Shown piece by piece: positions 11,751 through 23,202 of a stretch of 64,000 bases of DNA (position 1 is the first letter of the stretch; every line of letters begins with the position of its first letter). Under the pieces are notes generated by a model. It did no database searches. It was not told where the DNA came from and worked only from the letters and a program-made list of their open reading frames with translations. The position numbers and the translations under genes were made by a program. The DNA comes from Branchiostoma belcheri. Taxonomy: Eukaryota; Chordata; Leptocardii; Amphioxiformes; Branchiostomatidae. The stretch lies in assembly GCF_001625305.1 (NCBI RefSeq), contig NW_017803851.1, positions 5,300 to 69,299 on the forward strand, given 5' to 3'.

Positions 11751-12754
11751 ATTGATGTAAAATGATCTTCAAACAACCTCACGATTTTTCAATGTATCCT
11801 AAAATTTTTGTCAGAACTTTCGTTAGTATTGATTAGTACAACATAATTATGGTACAAATTCGAACTGTGATTGCCAACAAAAGAATTGGACTTACCCAAA
11901 TTTTCAACTGTTTTTTGTTTTTCTACTCCAGTCTTTGTCAAGGATTGAGCAATCCACCGCTTTTGTGACGTCAAGTTATGCAGATGAAACACGTGATTCC
12001 GTGAGCAGTGGATCATAAGTTGCAGAAAGTCTGTGGCGCACCCCGTCTCTGTTGAGGGATGGTTGTAATGCCCTGATGTAGATGGCCTCTTTCATCCCCT
12101 CGTGTGAAAAAGGCCGGCTCGGAATGCAAGAATTTTTTTTGAGACTGAATTTCCAGGCCTATTAATATTAGGCCTCGTTCAATAACCAAGTGCCTTGAAA
12201 CCCCCATGTGGAACCATGTCTGCCAGTCAGGATATCTCCCGTGAACACTAACTGCAAAAAGTTGCTTCCATTATGAAATCTTAGTGATCAGTAATGTTGA
12301 ACAAATGACTGAACACACAGAACACGGTATACAAAGTTATTTATTTTTGTTCTTTCATATCTTCTTTGAATCTGGAAGACTTGATTGAGTACATCATACT
12401 AGCATCCTATCTATTATTGGTTAGGCCCCTAGAGAAACTTACGGCCAACGCCTCTAAGACATCAGGAGATCTAAAATTGGGAACATCTTTATCCCGTTGC
12501 ATAGATGCTAACATTGACATACTGACATTACTGTTGTCAGACTGAGAACAGTCTGTTATGAATATTGGAGGCTGTGGTGACAGGTTTCCATGGTGACAGA
12601 GGGTCCTGAGTTGCTATTGATAATTCTGGGAATGGTTCTCTCGAGTTAGAGGTGTATGGCCATAAGCTCTTGGGGAGAAGGCTCAGTCAGCCTCTGACAA
12701 CGAGAGACTGTGTAACAAAGGTTAACATATATGTATTCGTCCTCCTTCCCTCCA

Positions 12755-14010
12755 GATCTGAATCAACCTTGATCATGTCTGGCCCTCCACCACCCCCCAC
12801 AATCAAGACCATCGAAGGAGCACCCAAGGAGGCGGCCCTTTGCGGCCTAACAAATCGTACGGGCTACAAACTCATCCAGGTGAACGGACAAAGAATCTAT
12901 GGCCGCCCACCGCCCGGCTGGGAGGGGCCTGCTCCACAGCGCGGCTGCGAAGTCTTTGTCGGCAAGCTTCCAAGAGATTTGTACGAGGATGAGCTGGTCC
13001 CGGCATTCGAGAAGATCGGCCAAATCTATGAGCTAAGGCTCATGATGGACTTCAGCGGGTCCAATCGAGGCTACGCCTTCGTGATGTACACCAACAAGGA
13101 GGATGCCAGAAATGCCGTCCGAGAACTAAACAACTATGAGATTCGTGAAGGCAGCTCCATTGGGGTGATCAAGAGCGTGGACAACTGCCGACTCTTTGTC
13201 GGAGGAATCCCCAAGAACAAAACGAAAGACGACATCCTGACGGAGATGGCAAAGATCACCGAGGGGGTGGTGAACGTAATCGTGTACCCGATGGTCACAG
13301 ACAAAACCAAGAATCGTGGATTTGCGTTTGTCGAATACGAGAGCCACCGGGCTGCAGCCATGGCGCGCAGGAAGCTGATCCCAGGCCGGATCCAGCTGTG
13401 GGGGCATCAGATCGCCGTGGATTGGGCCGAGCCGGAACCGGAGGTCGACGAAGAAGTCATGAGAAAGGTCAAGGTGTTATACGTCCGCAACCTAATGGTA
13501 ACCACTAAGGTGAACACGATCAAACAAGCCTTTGAGGTGGGAGAAGAGAAAACAGTGACTAGAGTGAAGAAAATCCGCGACTACGCGTTTGTCCACTACA
13601 AGACCCGAGAAGACGCCCTCGTAGCCATGATAGCCATGAATGGGAATCTGCTGGAAGGCGCCCAACTGGAAGTAACTTTCGCTAAGCCGGTGGACAGAAA
13701 CACGCGGCTGGCTCGACAGATAAAAGATCAGAGCTTCATGATTCCTCCTTTCTTCCCGCCAATGTACAATCAGTTTAGTCCTTTAGGAGGTCCGATGATG
13801 GGCGGTCTCGGCAGCATACCCCCGATGGGGGGAAGGGGTCGAAGGGCAGGGGGGGGGGGGTTAGGGGATGGGGGTTGTCGGCAGGGGATGGGCATGGGGT
13901 TCTATACACCCCGGTTACCAGCCAGCTTTAACAGCCCGTATATCTTTCCACAGGGAAGCCCCAGTAAGTCCGCTGTACATTTACTCGAGGAGCTGTGCAG
14001 GAAAAATTAG
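12755..14010 (+). CDS. A1CF/RBM46/RBM47-family three-RRM RNA-binding protein
   Basis: Family members bind AU-rich or edited mRNAs; A1CF is the APOBEC1 partner in vertebrates. I start the protein at ATG 12775, because a pyrimidine tract and AG (ending 12754) look like a 3' splice site, so upstream in-frame codons are probably intron. From that ATG: a family-typical lead with PPPGWEGP at about 45-52, RRM1 at about 58-135 ([14 protein letters not shown]), RRM2 at about 138-220 ([14 protein letters not shown]) and RRM3 at about 233-305 ([14 protein letters not shown]). All lie in one exon. A G-rich linker contains a 12-G run (13849-13860), a possible assembly weak point, but the frame after it still looks right. 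The frame then reaches [14 protein letters not shown], the start of the family's C-terminal dsRBD, and stops at TAG. At 411 residues it is shorter than A1CF (about 590) or RBM46 (about 530). A1CF or RBM46 are equally likely closest relatives. Confidence 0.9.
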
Positions 14011-15270
14011 TGGGTAAACCCCATGTACACCCGTGGAGTACTGCTGGGCAAGTAGGGGTTAGAAGACAATCTGCACACCTGTGTAGGTATAATGGGCTTG
14101 TCTGGAGCCATTGTAATATTGAAGATGATTCTGTTCTTTCCTTTAGTTTAATTTCAGGTAGTCTTTTCTCAATGATGTTGTAAACAGAGAACATAATGTT
14201 ATCTCTTAAATTTTTAGTTTTAATGGAATAATGTATCCTCTGATCCATCATATCTATTAGTTATTATTTTTGGTATATTGAATGGCAAACAAGGAATGGT
14301 TGTTCAGAAAAAAAATTGGTACCACATCGTTTTCTATAATGTTTTGGTGCAAATAATATTCGTTTGGGTATAGCATTTTTTCCAGTTGCACCCTCCGACA
14401 ATCTTTCCGTCTATTCAAGCCATAATTTCAGTAAAAAGGGTTAAAGTTAATTATCATAATTATAATATTGACACTGGTTGGTATTTCTATTCAAGATCTC
14501 ATTAAGGAATATGTTTATAAGACGGCGTAAGATAATGCTGTTGCTATTTTCAGTCGCATGTTACCCGTTAACAGATTCAAGTTGATTTTTTAACTTAGAA
14601 AAGATCTGCTTTTCTGCATTAAATGTTTATTGAAGCCATTAACTACAGAAAATCAGACGTGTGACAATTGCTTGGGACAGATCAGTTGCAATGTTAAAGA
14701 AACATTAATTGTTGTACGTAATTTCAAAGCATGTTGGAATTTGGTTCAAATGTTTAACTGCTGATAGTTTGACTCTTTCCGAATGTGCCCTAACAGTTTT
14801 ACATTTTGAACACTGATTTCGAACAGAAATTATGAAAAGTGTATTATTGTTCTAATGATAGGGAAACTACAAGGATCCTTTCCTAGCAAATGCTAGTCAT
14901 GTTTCCCATTTTGATATGTGCAAATTGATTAACCTTTAAACTGCTAAGGTAGCGGCCGTTTGTCACCAAATTTGTGATCGCTACTAGGTCAATCTGTTAG
15001 TTCAACTGTTAGACTTGACAGAAGATGATTATAGCAAAAATCAGTTTCCAAAAAATGAGCAACACGGCTGGAAACATTTGAAACTATGAAAAAAAAATAA
15101 TAAAAGTGCCTAAATTTTTTCTGTTCTGGATGATTTGCCAGCCAAGGAATTTCCTTTGCAAAAACCAAGACCTTGATTAAGTGAATGAAACGGTTCTTAG
15201 TACTGTATTATCAGAAATGTTTTCAAAGACCTCAATCGTGTCTATTAAATAAAGTTGTTTTTGGGTTGAA
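14011..15270 (+). other. Probable 3' UTR of the RRM gene, with poly(A) signal
   Basis: AT-rich, repeat-poor sequence follows the TAG and leads to a canonical AATAAA at 15248-15253. That is a plausible 3' UTR of about 1.25 kb. The first five codons after the TAG read W-V-N-P-M-Y if translated, which resembles the next part of the family's dsRBD. Confidence 0.6.
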
Positions 15271-17810
15271 TTTTTGTGTTGTTAAACTCACTTTGCTACA
15301 AGTCCAATACTAGAGGATGATTTTGACTTTTGTACGATCCACACAGGTATTTTATAGACCTCATTTTATTCATAAATGCATAAGTGATGAAGCACCACCC
15401 CAAGCCGCCCTGACCTCATCTTTTATCTATGCCCACATTCCCCGGGGCTTGTTCACTGAACTGCGCTGTATCATAGTTGACTAAAAGCTTTTCCTTTTGA
15501 CATTTCGACGGGTTTTCTATTGGGATATCATGGCTAATGACTGGCCTATAAAAAGGCTAAAACAACAACAATGGTGTCTGAAAACAGTGATAAACCCTGA
15601 CTGGAAAGTAATGGAGGAACATCACTAGGATCACTACTCTTATTTGGTGAGATCTGTTGGAGGATTTCGCACTCCGAAAATTTCATGTAAGTTTCTCGCA
15701 AAATAAAAATTACAAAAATAACGCTACGTCCAACCCTGATCTCTTCAAAAGCAGGAAAAAATCGCTATTAAAAGTGTAATGGATACCCCCTATAGCTTAG
15801 TAAATACAAGGAGGTAGTATAGTGTGTGGAAGCACCTGACCCAAAACTGACCACTGTTTTGGAATGTCTGGAATGCATTCCTCGTATGCCTTGCATCTCT
15901 TCAGTGGGAATATGGGTTCCTACAGTTGAATGTCAGTTCCTACACTTTCGATTCCTACAGTGGATGTCTGGAATGCCCTCATTCCTCGCATGCTTTGTGG
16001 AATTTGTGTGGTTTACAATTGTCCTTCTTAAAATAGTGTTTGTGTTTTGTGTACACCTTGGATTTTCTGGACCAGACGTATTGCTGCTAAGTGTCTGTGT
16101 TTTTGCCTATCAGTTGGAGAAGTAGGTTTGACATCTACAATCCTCAATTTAGGTAGTTGAATTTGAAACCATAGTTTAATTTCGAAGGCCGTGATTTGGA
16201 TGCATGTATTGTAAAAGTATCTGAAAGTAGAAGTCTAATTCAATGCTGTTTGTAGATATGTTGTGACAATATCACTTACGGTGCCACTTGTGTATCACAG
16301 TGGAAAAGGAATGTGTTGGTTTGTAAAGTTGAGCATGGGTCAGACAACTATGAAAAATCAGTGTTGTATGTAGATTTGTTGTGACTATATCCCTTACATG
16401 TTTGGGCCAGGTGCCACTTGTGCATTGGGGAAGGAATGTTGGTTTTACATGTATATGTAGCTATCTGAGCACTTTGACCTGGTAGACCTGTCTAAGTCTA
16501 TTCCCTTGAATCCTGTTGCAAATTATGTCAATCTTGAAATGTTCTTTTAAGAAGTTAAAGGTGACTCAGATAACACCAGAACCAGTTTGGGGACACACCT
16601 ATGTTCCGAAATCTCTATGTCCCGAAAGCCAGCGTTTTGAGATTACATTTTATTAGCCTCAAATACAGGTCTTTCAGTGGAGGGCGTTTTATTTCGCAAC
16701 GATGACAAGATTGCAGTACTACTACTACTACTGCGTGTTTCGCAGGGCGAGGAGTTATCCTCAGCATAATGTTCCTACAGTCAATATTTGTTTCTTATTT
16801 CGTACTATTGATAATACTCCATTGATGTGATGATTATGCAATAACTTGAATAAGACTGAAACTTTTTGTTTAAAGTGAGCCCCGAAGCTCGTACACTCGG
16901 GGGAGGGTAGGAGTGATCTACTGAACTCCGCCGTATTATAGCTGACTAGACTTACCAGGTACTTGTATGCTTTCCTCTCGTTATCATGAAATATTCTACA
17001 CTGTATATCATAAACATCGCTTCATTGCATCTGAACAGGTACTTGTATATCATTATTATAAGGAATAATATCTCATGTCCTGATGTGATTAACGTTACCG
17101 ATGTGAGCCCCCAGCTGGGCTAGCTAGTTTCCTTTGCGCAATACCACTGTTATGCCCCATATTAGATCTGCCTCGATTTCACTACTGACGAGGATATTTT
17201 GTGGACGGTATTATACACTGAACACAAACGATACCAACAACCACCGTCGCCATGACAATGTATTTTTAATTGCCAGTCTTGTTTTATTGTTCACATTTTC
17301 CCCTGAAAGAAACATTTTTAAGGGTCTAAGATAAGATATGCCCAAACGGTTTGATTTCCAATGCCATACACTCGGACCTGTTGTTCACGTAATATCAACA
17401 CTGTGCCCTGAGCTGACCTCAGACTAGTTATTTTCCAAAGACTTGTATACTCCCTTGTCTGCACCTTTATCAAGGCGTGAGTTCTCCGCCTCTTCCTCAC
17501 CAATTGACACGTAACAGGACAGGGACAAGTGGCTAATTAGAACCATTTCGCGGAGTCTAGACTCGTGGGTGGGTGCCATGGGTCAACCCTTTAAGCCCAG
17601 ACGTCTCTTGCGTTAATACAAGGAGGTTATTACTTGGGTCACTATTTTTTGCCACCTATGACAACTTGGTTTCTAGCATGTGTGCCAGACTGTTACGAGG
17701 GAGAGTATACGATGGAAATTTTACCATCGACACCCCTGAGTTAAGGCTGCTGGGTCACTTCTAAAATCATCTGAAATATCGCCGCGTCTGAATTAGGGGC
17801 TCAGACATAT
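15271..17810. other. No supported gene
   Basis: Short frames only. A pair of diverged repeats with TGTTGTGAC(A/T)ATATC and GGTGCCACTTGTG lies at about 16255-16320 and 16375-16440, and a short TAC triplet run near 16715. The AAGGAGGT word recurs twice (about 15810 and 17617). Confidence 0.4.
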
Positions 17811-17812
17811 AT

Positions 17813-19290
17813 GAATGAACTTTATTGCACAACAATCGTACATGGTACAACGTATGGCAACTACTTAAGACAATAACTACAAAGCTAATCTGTATTACAT
17901 ATCAAGCTATTAGTATCATAAATAACAGTATACAATAGACTTATGTGTGGCTTATTATATAGAAGTTGGACATGATAACAGTACATGGAAAATATCGGTT
18001 TGTGTACAAGGTAGGGTAACATTTGTCTTAGTGGTTATAGATTGTAACAGCTTTTCTCTCTCTTCGTTGTATGTTGCACAAGACATCATGAAGTGAAATT
18101 CATCTTCGACATTATCATGACATGTGGGACACAGTCTCTGAGTGGCTGGTGTGTTTCTATGTCGACCTTTCTCAATTTCTAAACAATGCACACATAATAT
18201 ATCCTGAACGTGAGTAGACCAGTCATGTTCTTCTTCGACTGAAATGTCATAAGCTTTTTTGACAATTCTTTCGGAGGGTAAATTAGTCAATCTCAGCCAG
18301 TATTTAATTAAATGTGTTTGACTGTCAATGAACAGCGGAAAGACTCCTAATTCGCCCTTTACGGCGGCGTTGACGGAACTTTTTGGCACATGGAGTAAGA
18401 TTTTACAAAAATTTAAGATTACATATTCTAAGTCGGCAATTTCATATGAGATTTTTGGTTGTTCAATTGACATTCTATGATTTTGTAATAAGGTGTTTGA
18501 CTGGTATAGAACATTCATCTTATCACTATATTTTTTTTTAAATCGAACAAGTATAGGGCGAGCACAAGTAGACAAGGGGTCTGATGTCTTTCCCATCTGT
18601 GTAACTTGAAGTATGTCAACCTCTGACCCCAGCAACGATTTTAGTGTGGTACTTATAAATGTTCTAACGTTTTCAGTATTATAATTCTCAATACTTTTAA
18701 AAATCAAATCTCTACACTGTGTATTTATTCCAGTAAGTTCGCTGCAATAAAGTAAAATGGGTTTGATCAAACTGTTGAACAGATCGATAGCTAGGGGAAT
18801 TGATGGATTAGAGTTGGATGATAACAGTGACTTTAATTTAAATGAGGCCAGTAGACCTTTTAGTCTTAAATGTTTAATGGCACGACTAAAGGATCCTGAC
18901 GGTGTCATATCTATTCCTAAGTACGTGTAGTAGTTGGTTATCTCTATAGTTTGACCCTGAGATTTGAAAGGTGACTGTTTATTATCGGCTGTCCGTCCAT
19001 TTTTAGAGAACATCATCACTTTTGTTTTGTTCTTATTGATCGATAGTTTCCATAGTGAGCAAAACTGGTCCAGTGCCCTCAGACACTCCTTTAGTCCTGA
19101 TTCTGATTTTGACAGAAGCACCAGATCATCTGCCAAGAAAATACTATTTATAGGGGTGTCTTTTAGTATCAATGGGTTGCAAGATGTTGTATCTAATAGA
19201 GCTGGGAAATCATTGATATAGAGTTTGAAGAGAAGGGGGCTTATATATTACAGCCTTGTCTCACGCCGCAAAATGACTGAAAGTAGGGAG
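17813..19290 (-). mobile_element. 5'-truncated non-LTR retrotransposon (L2/CR1-like RT)
   Basis: A 405-residue frame (17955-19172) covers the reverse transcriptase from the active-site region to the end. The catalytic box reads FLADD instead of the usual (F/Y)ADD. Upstream, GVRQG can be read in another frame near 19262, so one frameshift separates it. Near the C-terminus is a CPTC...DEFHFMMSC cysteine/histidine motif after TPATQRLC, shared with the elements at 28771-30165 and 38118-38900. The 3' tail (17813-17858) contains TTTATTGCACAACAATCGTA and ACAACGTATGGCA, also at the 3' end of the 38-kb copy. Dead copy. Confidence 0.88.
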
Positions 19291-19637
19291 AAAGACATAT
19301 GAAAACGTGATTTGACTGCTTAGTGTTGAGGAGATTGTAAGATTTCGCCTTCGATATAGATGAAGAGAGGACGGTTTTGGGACCCTGTCATTGCCTTGCT
19401 TATGCTGATCATAAGTCTGTTGTTTACCGGCAAGTTTGATGATAAAGCTCAGCTGGGTACTCTCCAAGCAGATGTCAGTAGGCTTTGGCTTATTTTTGAC
19501 GATTTTTTTTCGGTCTTTGTTTTTTGTACCGGTAGTTTTTTACTCCGGCCAAACTGGTGGCGTATTGGATACTGCCTGGCCAATTTGATACTGTATCGCA
19601 GCCACCAAAAGATGTGCTTGGAGATTAGTATCTGGGC

Positions 19638-19729
19638 TAGCCTGGCTGCCAGACCCATGGCACTTTGCGCCTTGCACTTGCCATGCTTTGTGCCTTGCAC
19701 AAAGTGCTATAGGTCTGGCAGCCAGGCTA
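19638..19729. mobile_element. 92-bp palindromic element with 9-bp target duplication
   Basis: Both ends are inverted copies: TAGCCTGGCTGCCAGACC on the left and its complement on the right, with about 28 of 30 positions pairing. TATCTGGGC flanks it on both sides (19629-19637 and 19730-19738), an exact 9-bp target duplication. The middle has several TTGCAC/TGCCTTG words. With no coding capacity, it is a miniature element; a 9-bp duplication would fit Mutator-like or Merlin-like families. Confidence 0.82.
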
Positions 19730-19739
19730 TATCTGGGCA

Positions 19740-21480
19740 TGTAACAGTAACAGTATCAGAGACATGGGCGCGTGCGATACCGCCCACTTGTGGTTCGTTA
19801 TCCTGACATGTACACCCTGTAACGTTATGTTTTGAATGGATTCTGAGACTATTTGATGATGTTTTTCTTTCTTATTATTCATAAATGCCAGACTAAAGAT
19901 AAAAAGCATGCAAAAAGTTACAAAATACGAATGAAATTAGTTTGAATTAATGTACGAATTGACTTATGACACTTTTGGTTTGTCAACTGTCGTCGCCTCA
20001 GTAGAAAAAGGGTACAATGCAAATTGCAGGTTCCGTGTCATGCTCTAATATTCACAAACCAACTTGTGTGCATGAAACACGTAACTTACTTTGTATGGTA
20101 TCCGGTAGTTAAATGTTGGGAAATTCTTTATGTTTCCTAATAACAAGTAATGCTATTGGAAGTTTCATGCCTGTAGCCAGGATTTTGCATTGGGGGGGGG
20201 GGGGTCGTCCTTTACTGAACCGGACCAGTGAGCGCCGAAGGGGGGTCCGTGGGCATGCTCTTGGACATTAAAAAAAGGACTTTCGAGCGTGTGTGGGGTT
20301 CGTCCGAACCCAAAGAACCCCCTTGGCTACGGGCGTGAGTTACCCCCCTCCCTACCACCCATTTAGTCTTTCCATTACAAGTTTACAAAAGCGTCAAGAA
20401 TACGGACAAAAAGGTACCTCAGCTCAGCAGAGGCATGCCTTGAAGCTAAGCAAAGCCTTAGTTCATGAGATAAGCGAACAAGCTTTAGAAGAAGAAAGAC
20501 AGGAGTATACTACATTTTGTACTGTCACTACATCTCGCTTCTTTAGTGCCGCTTAATGACGGGAGAAGGCACTGGATACACTGACCTTTCCTGCCACTGT
20601 CACAATCGGGTTGTACCTGACGATAATACAGTGTCAATTTAGCGCCGACCAGTGAAGAGTCAAGGTACTGCAGCCACGTGATCCTGCACCCACCATAACT
20701 TAAGGTCTCATACCGCAATTACTCTGCGTCTAAAAGAGTCCTTGCAAATAAATAATTGAGCCCGAACAGTGCGAGTTTAGGTCTATCATAAATTCCCTTT
20801 CATCGCACAGACCTGATCTTAAAAGGGGTTGAGATGAAAGGTTGTTTATTACTGATAGGATCAGACAGGGAAGTTTCGGCATCTGAGCGATTGTTGGACG
20901 TGTACCCTTATTTGACCTGAGTTATGCGGTCGGGCACTGTGAGCCGTGAGAGGGCCTCTTGCGGATCGTGGGTAATTGCAGTTATACGTGACGTAAATAT
21001 CGAACTAGCGGGTAGAACTGGGGAATTTTTTTATCCTTTAAATGATATGTGTGTGTGCTATATAGAAATCCAAGAAACTCTTAATTTACAGTTTTTTGAT
21101 TGGGTTCACAGCCAAATAGTGACGTATTTAAACGTGTAAGTCTATGGGACAGCGCATGGGACCTTAATATATAGAAACAAGGTAAATCGTAGATTTCATA
21201 CCTCCGGGGTTTTATATTGTTTTGGGTGTACATTTTTATGTTTGTACTGTACAGTCAAAGGTAGAAATGTGGTTTATGTTATGTTTTAGTGTTAGTTGTA
21301 TCGTTCGTTGTGTATTGGTTTGGGTTTTTACAGAACGTCACACAGCTAATAATCTGGGTCAAACGGGCGGGTCAAACGGGCGCGTCAACTTGTTAGGGCG
21401 ATGCCCGGCGGGGTGCGATACATCTTTAGCAGTGAAGCAGAGAAAAGTCAACAAACAACCATAGCAGTGGGTCTTTCTTG
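19740..21480. other. No supported gene
   Basis: Short frames only. There is a 12-G-type homopolymer near 20192 and a block (about 20200-20335) rich in GGGGGTCC/CATGCTC words similar to 117-200, probably the end of an uncharacterised repeat. Two GCGGGTCAAACGG copies sit near 21365-21385. Confidence 0.4.
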
Positions 21481-21484
21481 TACG

Positions 21485-22080
21485 TTGTTGTGTGACCGTC
21501 AGGTGGTGTAGTAAACACCGATCAAAAATAACGTTTACTATTATAAATGATAGTCACTTACTGTAGCGCTACAGACTGCGACAAATAGAATCTGACGTCT
21601 ACCAGTTAAACATGAGTGCACCGTTACCCAGCGCGTTACCCCGTTACCCCTTCCTGCGCCTGCCGTCATACAGGAACTAAACGGCACCACCGGTACCGCA
21701 GTCTAACTAACCGTACAACAATATACCAACAACACAAGGACAAAAACAAAGATAAACGAAATTAATATAAACCAACTTCTCTTACATTTTCGAACAATCC
21801 AAAATATGTTGCATACCATTATAAACATGAATCACCGATCAAAGATAACTTTAACTATAATAGTCACTTACGACTAAAGACTGCGCCAAATATACAAACC
21901 AAAATCTACCAATTAATCTGTTCCCCGCCATCATAAACATGAAGCACCGCCTTCCGAACCACCGATGAAAGATAACATTAACTATAATAGTCACTTACTG
22001 CTACAGACTGCGCCAAATAGAATCTGACGTCTACCATTTAAACATCAATCACCGACCACCATCCCGCGCCTGCGGTCAAT
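21485..22080. repeat. Three copies of a ~110-bp local repeat
   Basis: Three diverged direct copies (about 21510-21625, 21820-21925 and 21945-22070) share CACCGATCAAA(A/G)ATAAC, TATAATAGTCACTTAC, AGACTGCG(A/C)CAAATA and TC(T)ACCA.TTAA words. The copies are spaced unevenly, so this is not a simple satellite. They lie just upstream of a CCAAT/TATA promoter-like arrangement. Confidence 0.75.
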
Positions 22081-22332
22081 CGGAAACAAAATTTTTATCA
22101 AATTCAAACACCCCTCTATTTGACCCATTTTCAATGGTCATGGCCCGGCAGTGCCAGCGAAATTCTCCTTAACAACGTGGGCAATACCATTTTCACGACC
22201 GCGGGGGTGTCCGGAGCGCTTCAAAGTCTTCTATTTCGACGCCCCGAAACACATATGAAATTAAAACAAAACGTTCCGCATCATCTGCAGCCCAATACCA
22301 AAACGTGTACCGAACCCCAGACAAATCCGTCC

Positions 22333-22390
22333 AGCCAATCGCGAGAACCTGCTGCTGACAGAAATACCGAGACCAACTATAAAACCTCGC
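22333..22390 (+). promoter_or_regulatory. CCAAT plus TATA promoter-like arrangement
   Basis: AGCCAATCGCGAG (about 22333) is followed about 40 bp later by CTATAAAAC (about 22377) and then a CG-rich patch, the spacing seen in simple TATA promoters on the plus strand. No recognised coding exon follows; frames at 22656-23086 are arginine-rich with no domain I can name. Could be a chance match or the promoter of a small unrecognised gene. Confidence 0.35.
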
Positions 22391-23202
22391 CGCGGAAGGA
22401 TACATCCTTCCCCGGAGGTAATAAAAGAAAATAATCACAAAAAATCAACAATATCTGGCAGGGTCGCAACTTTTGATCGATGTTACCTCAGGATTCAATC
22501 TCCTATTTTCAGCGCAAGTTGCGTTGCGTAACTAAGGCCGTTATGGTAACGGACGATGCCATTTTTGGTCGGTGGACTGACGTCTTATTTTCATCATACA
22601 CCTGAGCAGCCCACATCAGCGGTGTAGACAACCGCCTACCGGACCATTTGTCTAGATGGCACCTGTCCCCCGTACACGCAGAGCGGTTCAATTCTCTGAC
22701 GCAGAATGTACCCAAGGTCGAACTCCCCGTCTTCCCGGAGGATTTCCTGTTGGATTGTCCCTTCTAACGTACTGCCCGCTCACTGCGGTTCTCTTGTCGC
22801 CCTTTCTACAGCCCCTCGTGACAGGGATCGGCCGAGAAAACACGCTCGACAGCGGGACCTGCGTCGTCTCCGCGGCGCAGCCAGGACGACAAAACGGGCG
22901 GCATTCACCGAGGCGACGGTCGACATCTTGGAAACTTTCGCTGAATTCCTAGGACGCTCCTTTCGAGCTCCCACGGCCATTTCATCTCATCATCTCCGTT
23001 ACTGCCTAGCCCTACCATGTAGGATTATTGGCAGCCGTTACGCATTGATTAGTTACAATTGTGATCCAGTACATAAAACAAGGTAAAACAAGGATAAATG
23101 AGAAGGGAACATAAGACAACTGATTTTGTGTGTGCTAAAGACGGGACAAGTGCATTAGTGCGTTAGTAATATTTACATATATACAAGACATGATGGGGTG
23201 GC

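Noticed and set aside
13126-13407. Minus-strand frames inside the RRM gene
   Set aside because: Shadows of the strongly supported plus-strand RRM exon.
22656-23086. Arginine-rich plus-strand frames after a TATA-like site, considered as a histone or centromere protein
   Set aside because: No histone-fold or other recognisable motif, and the frames overlap each other without preference.
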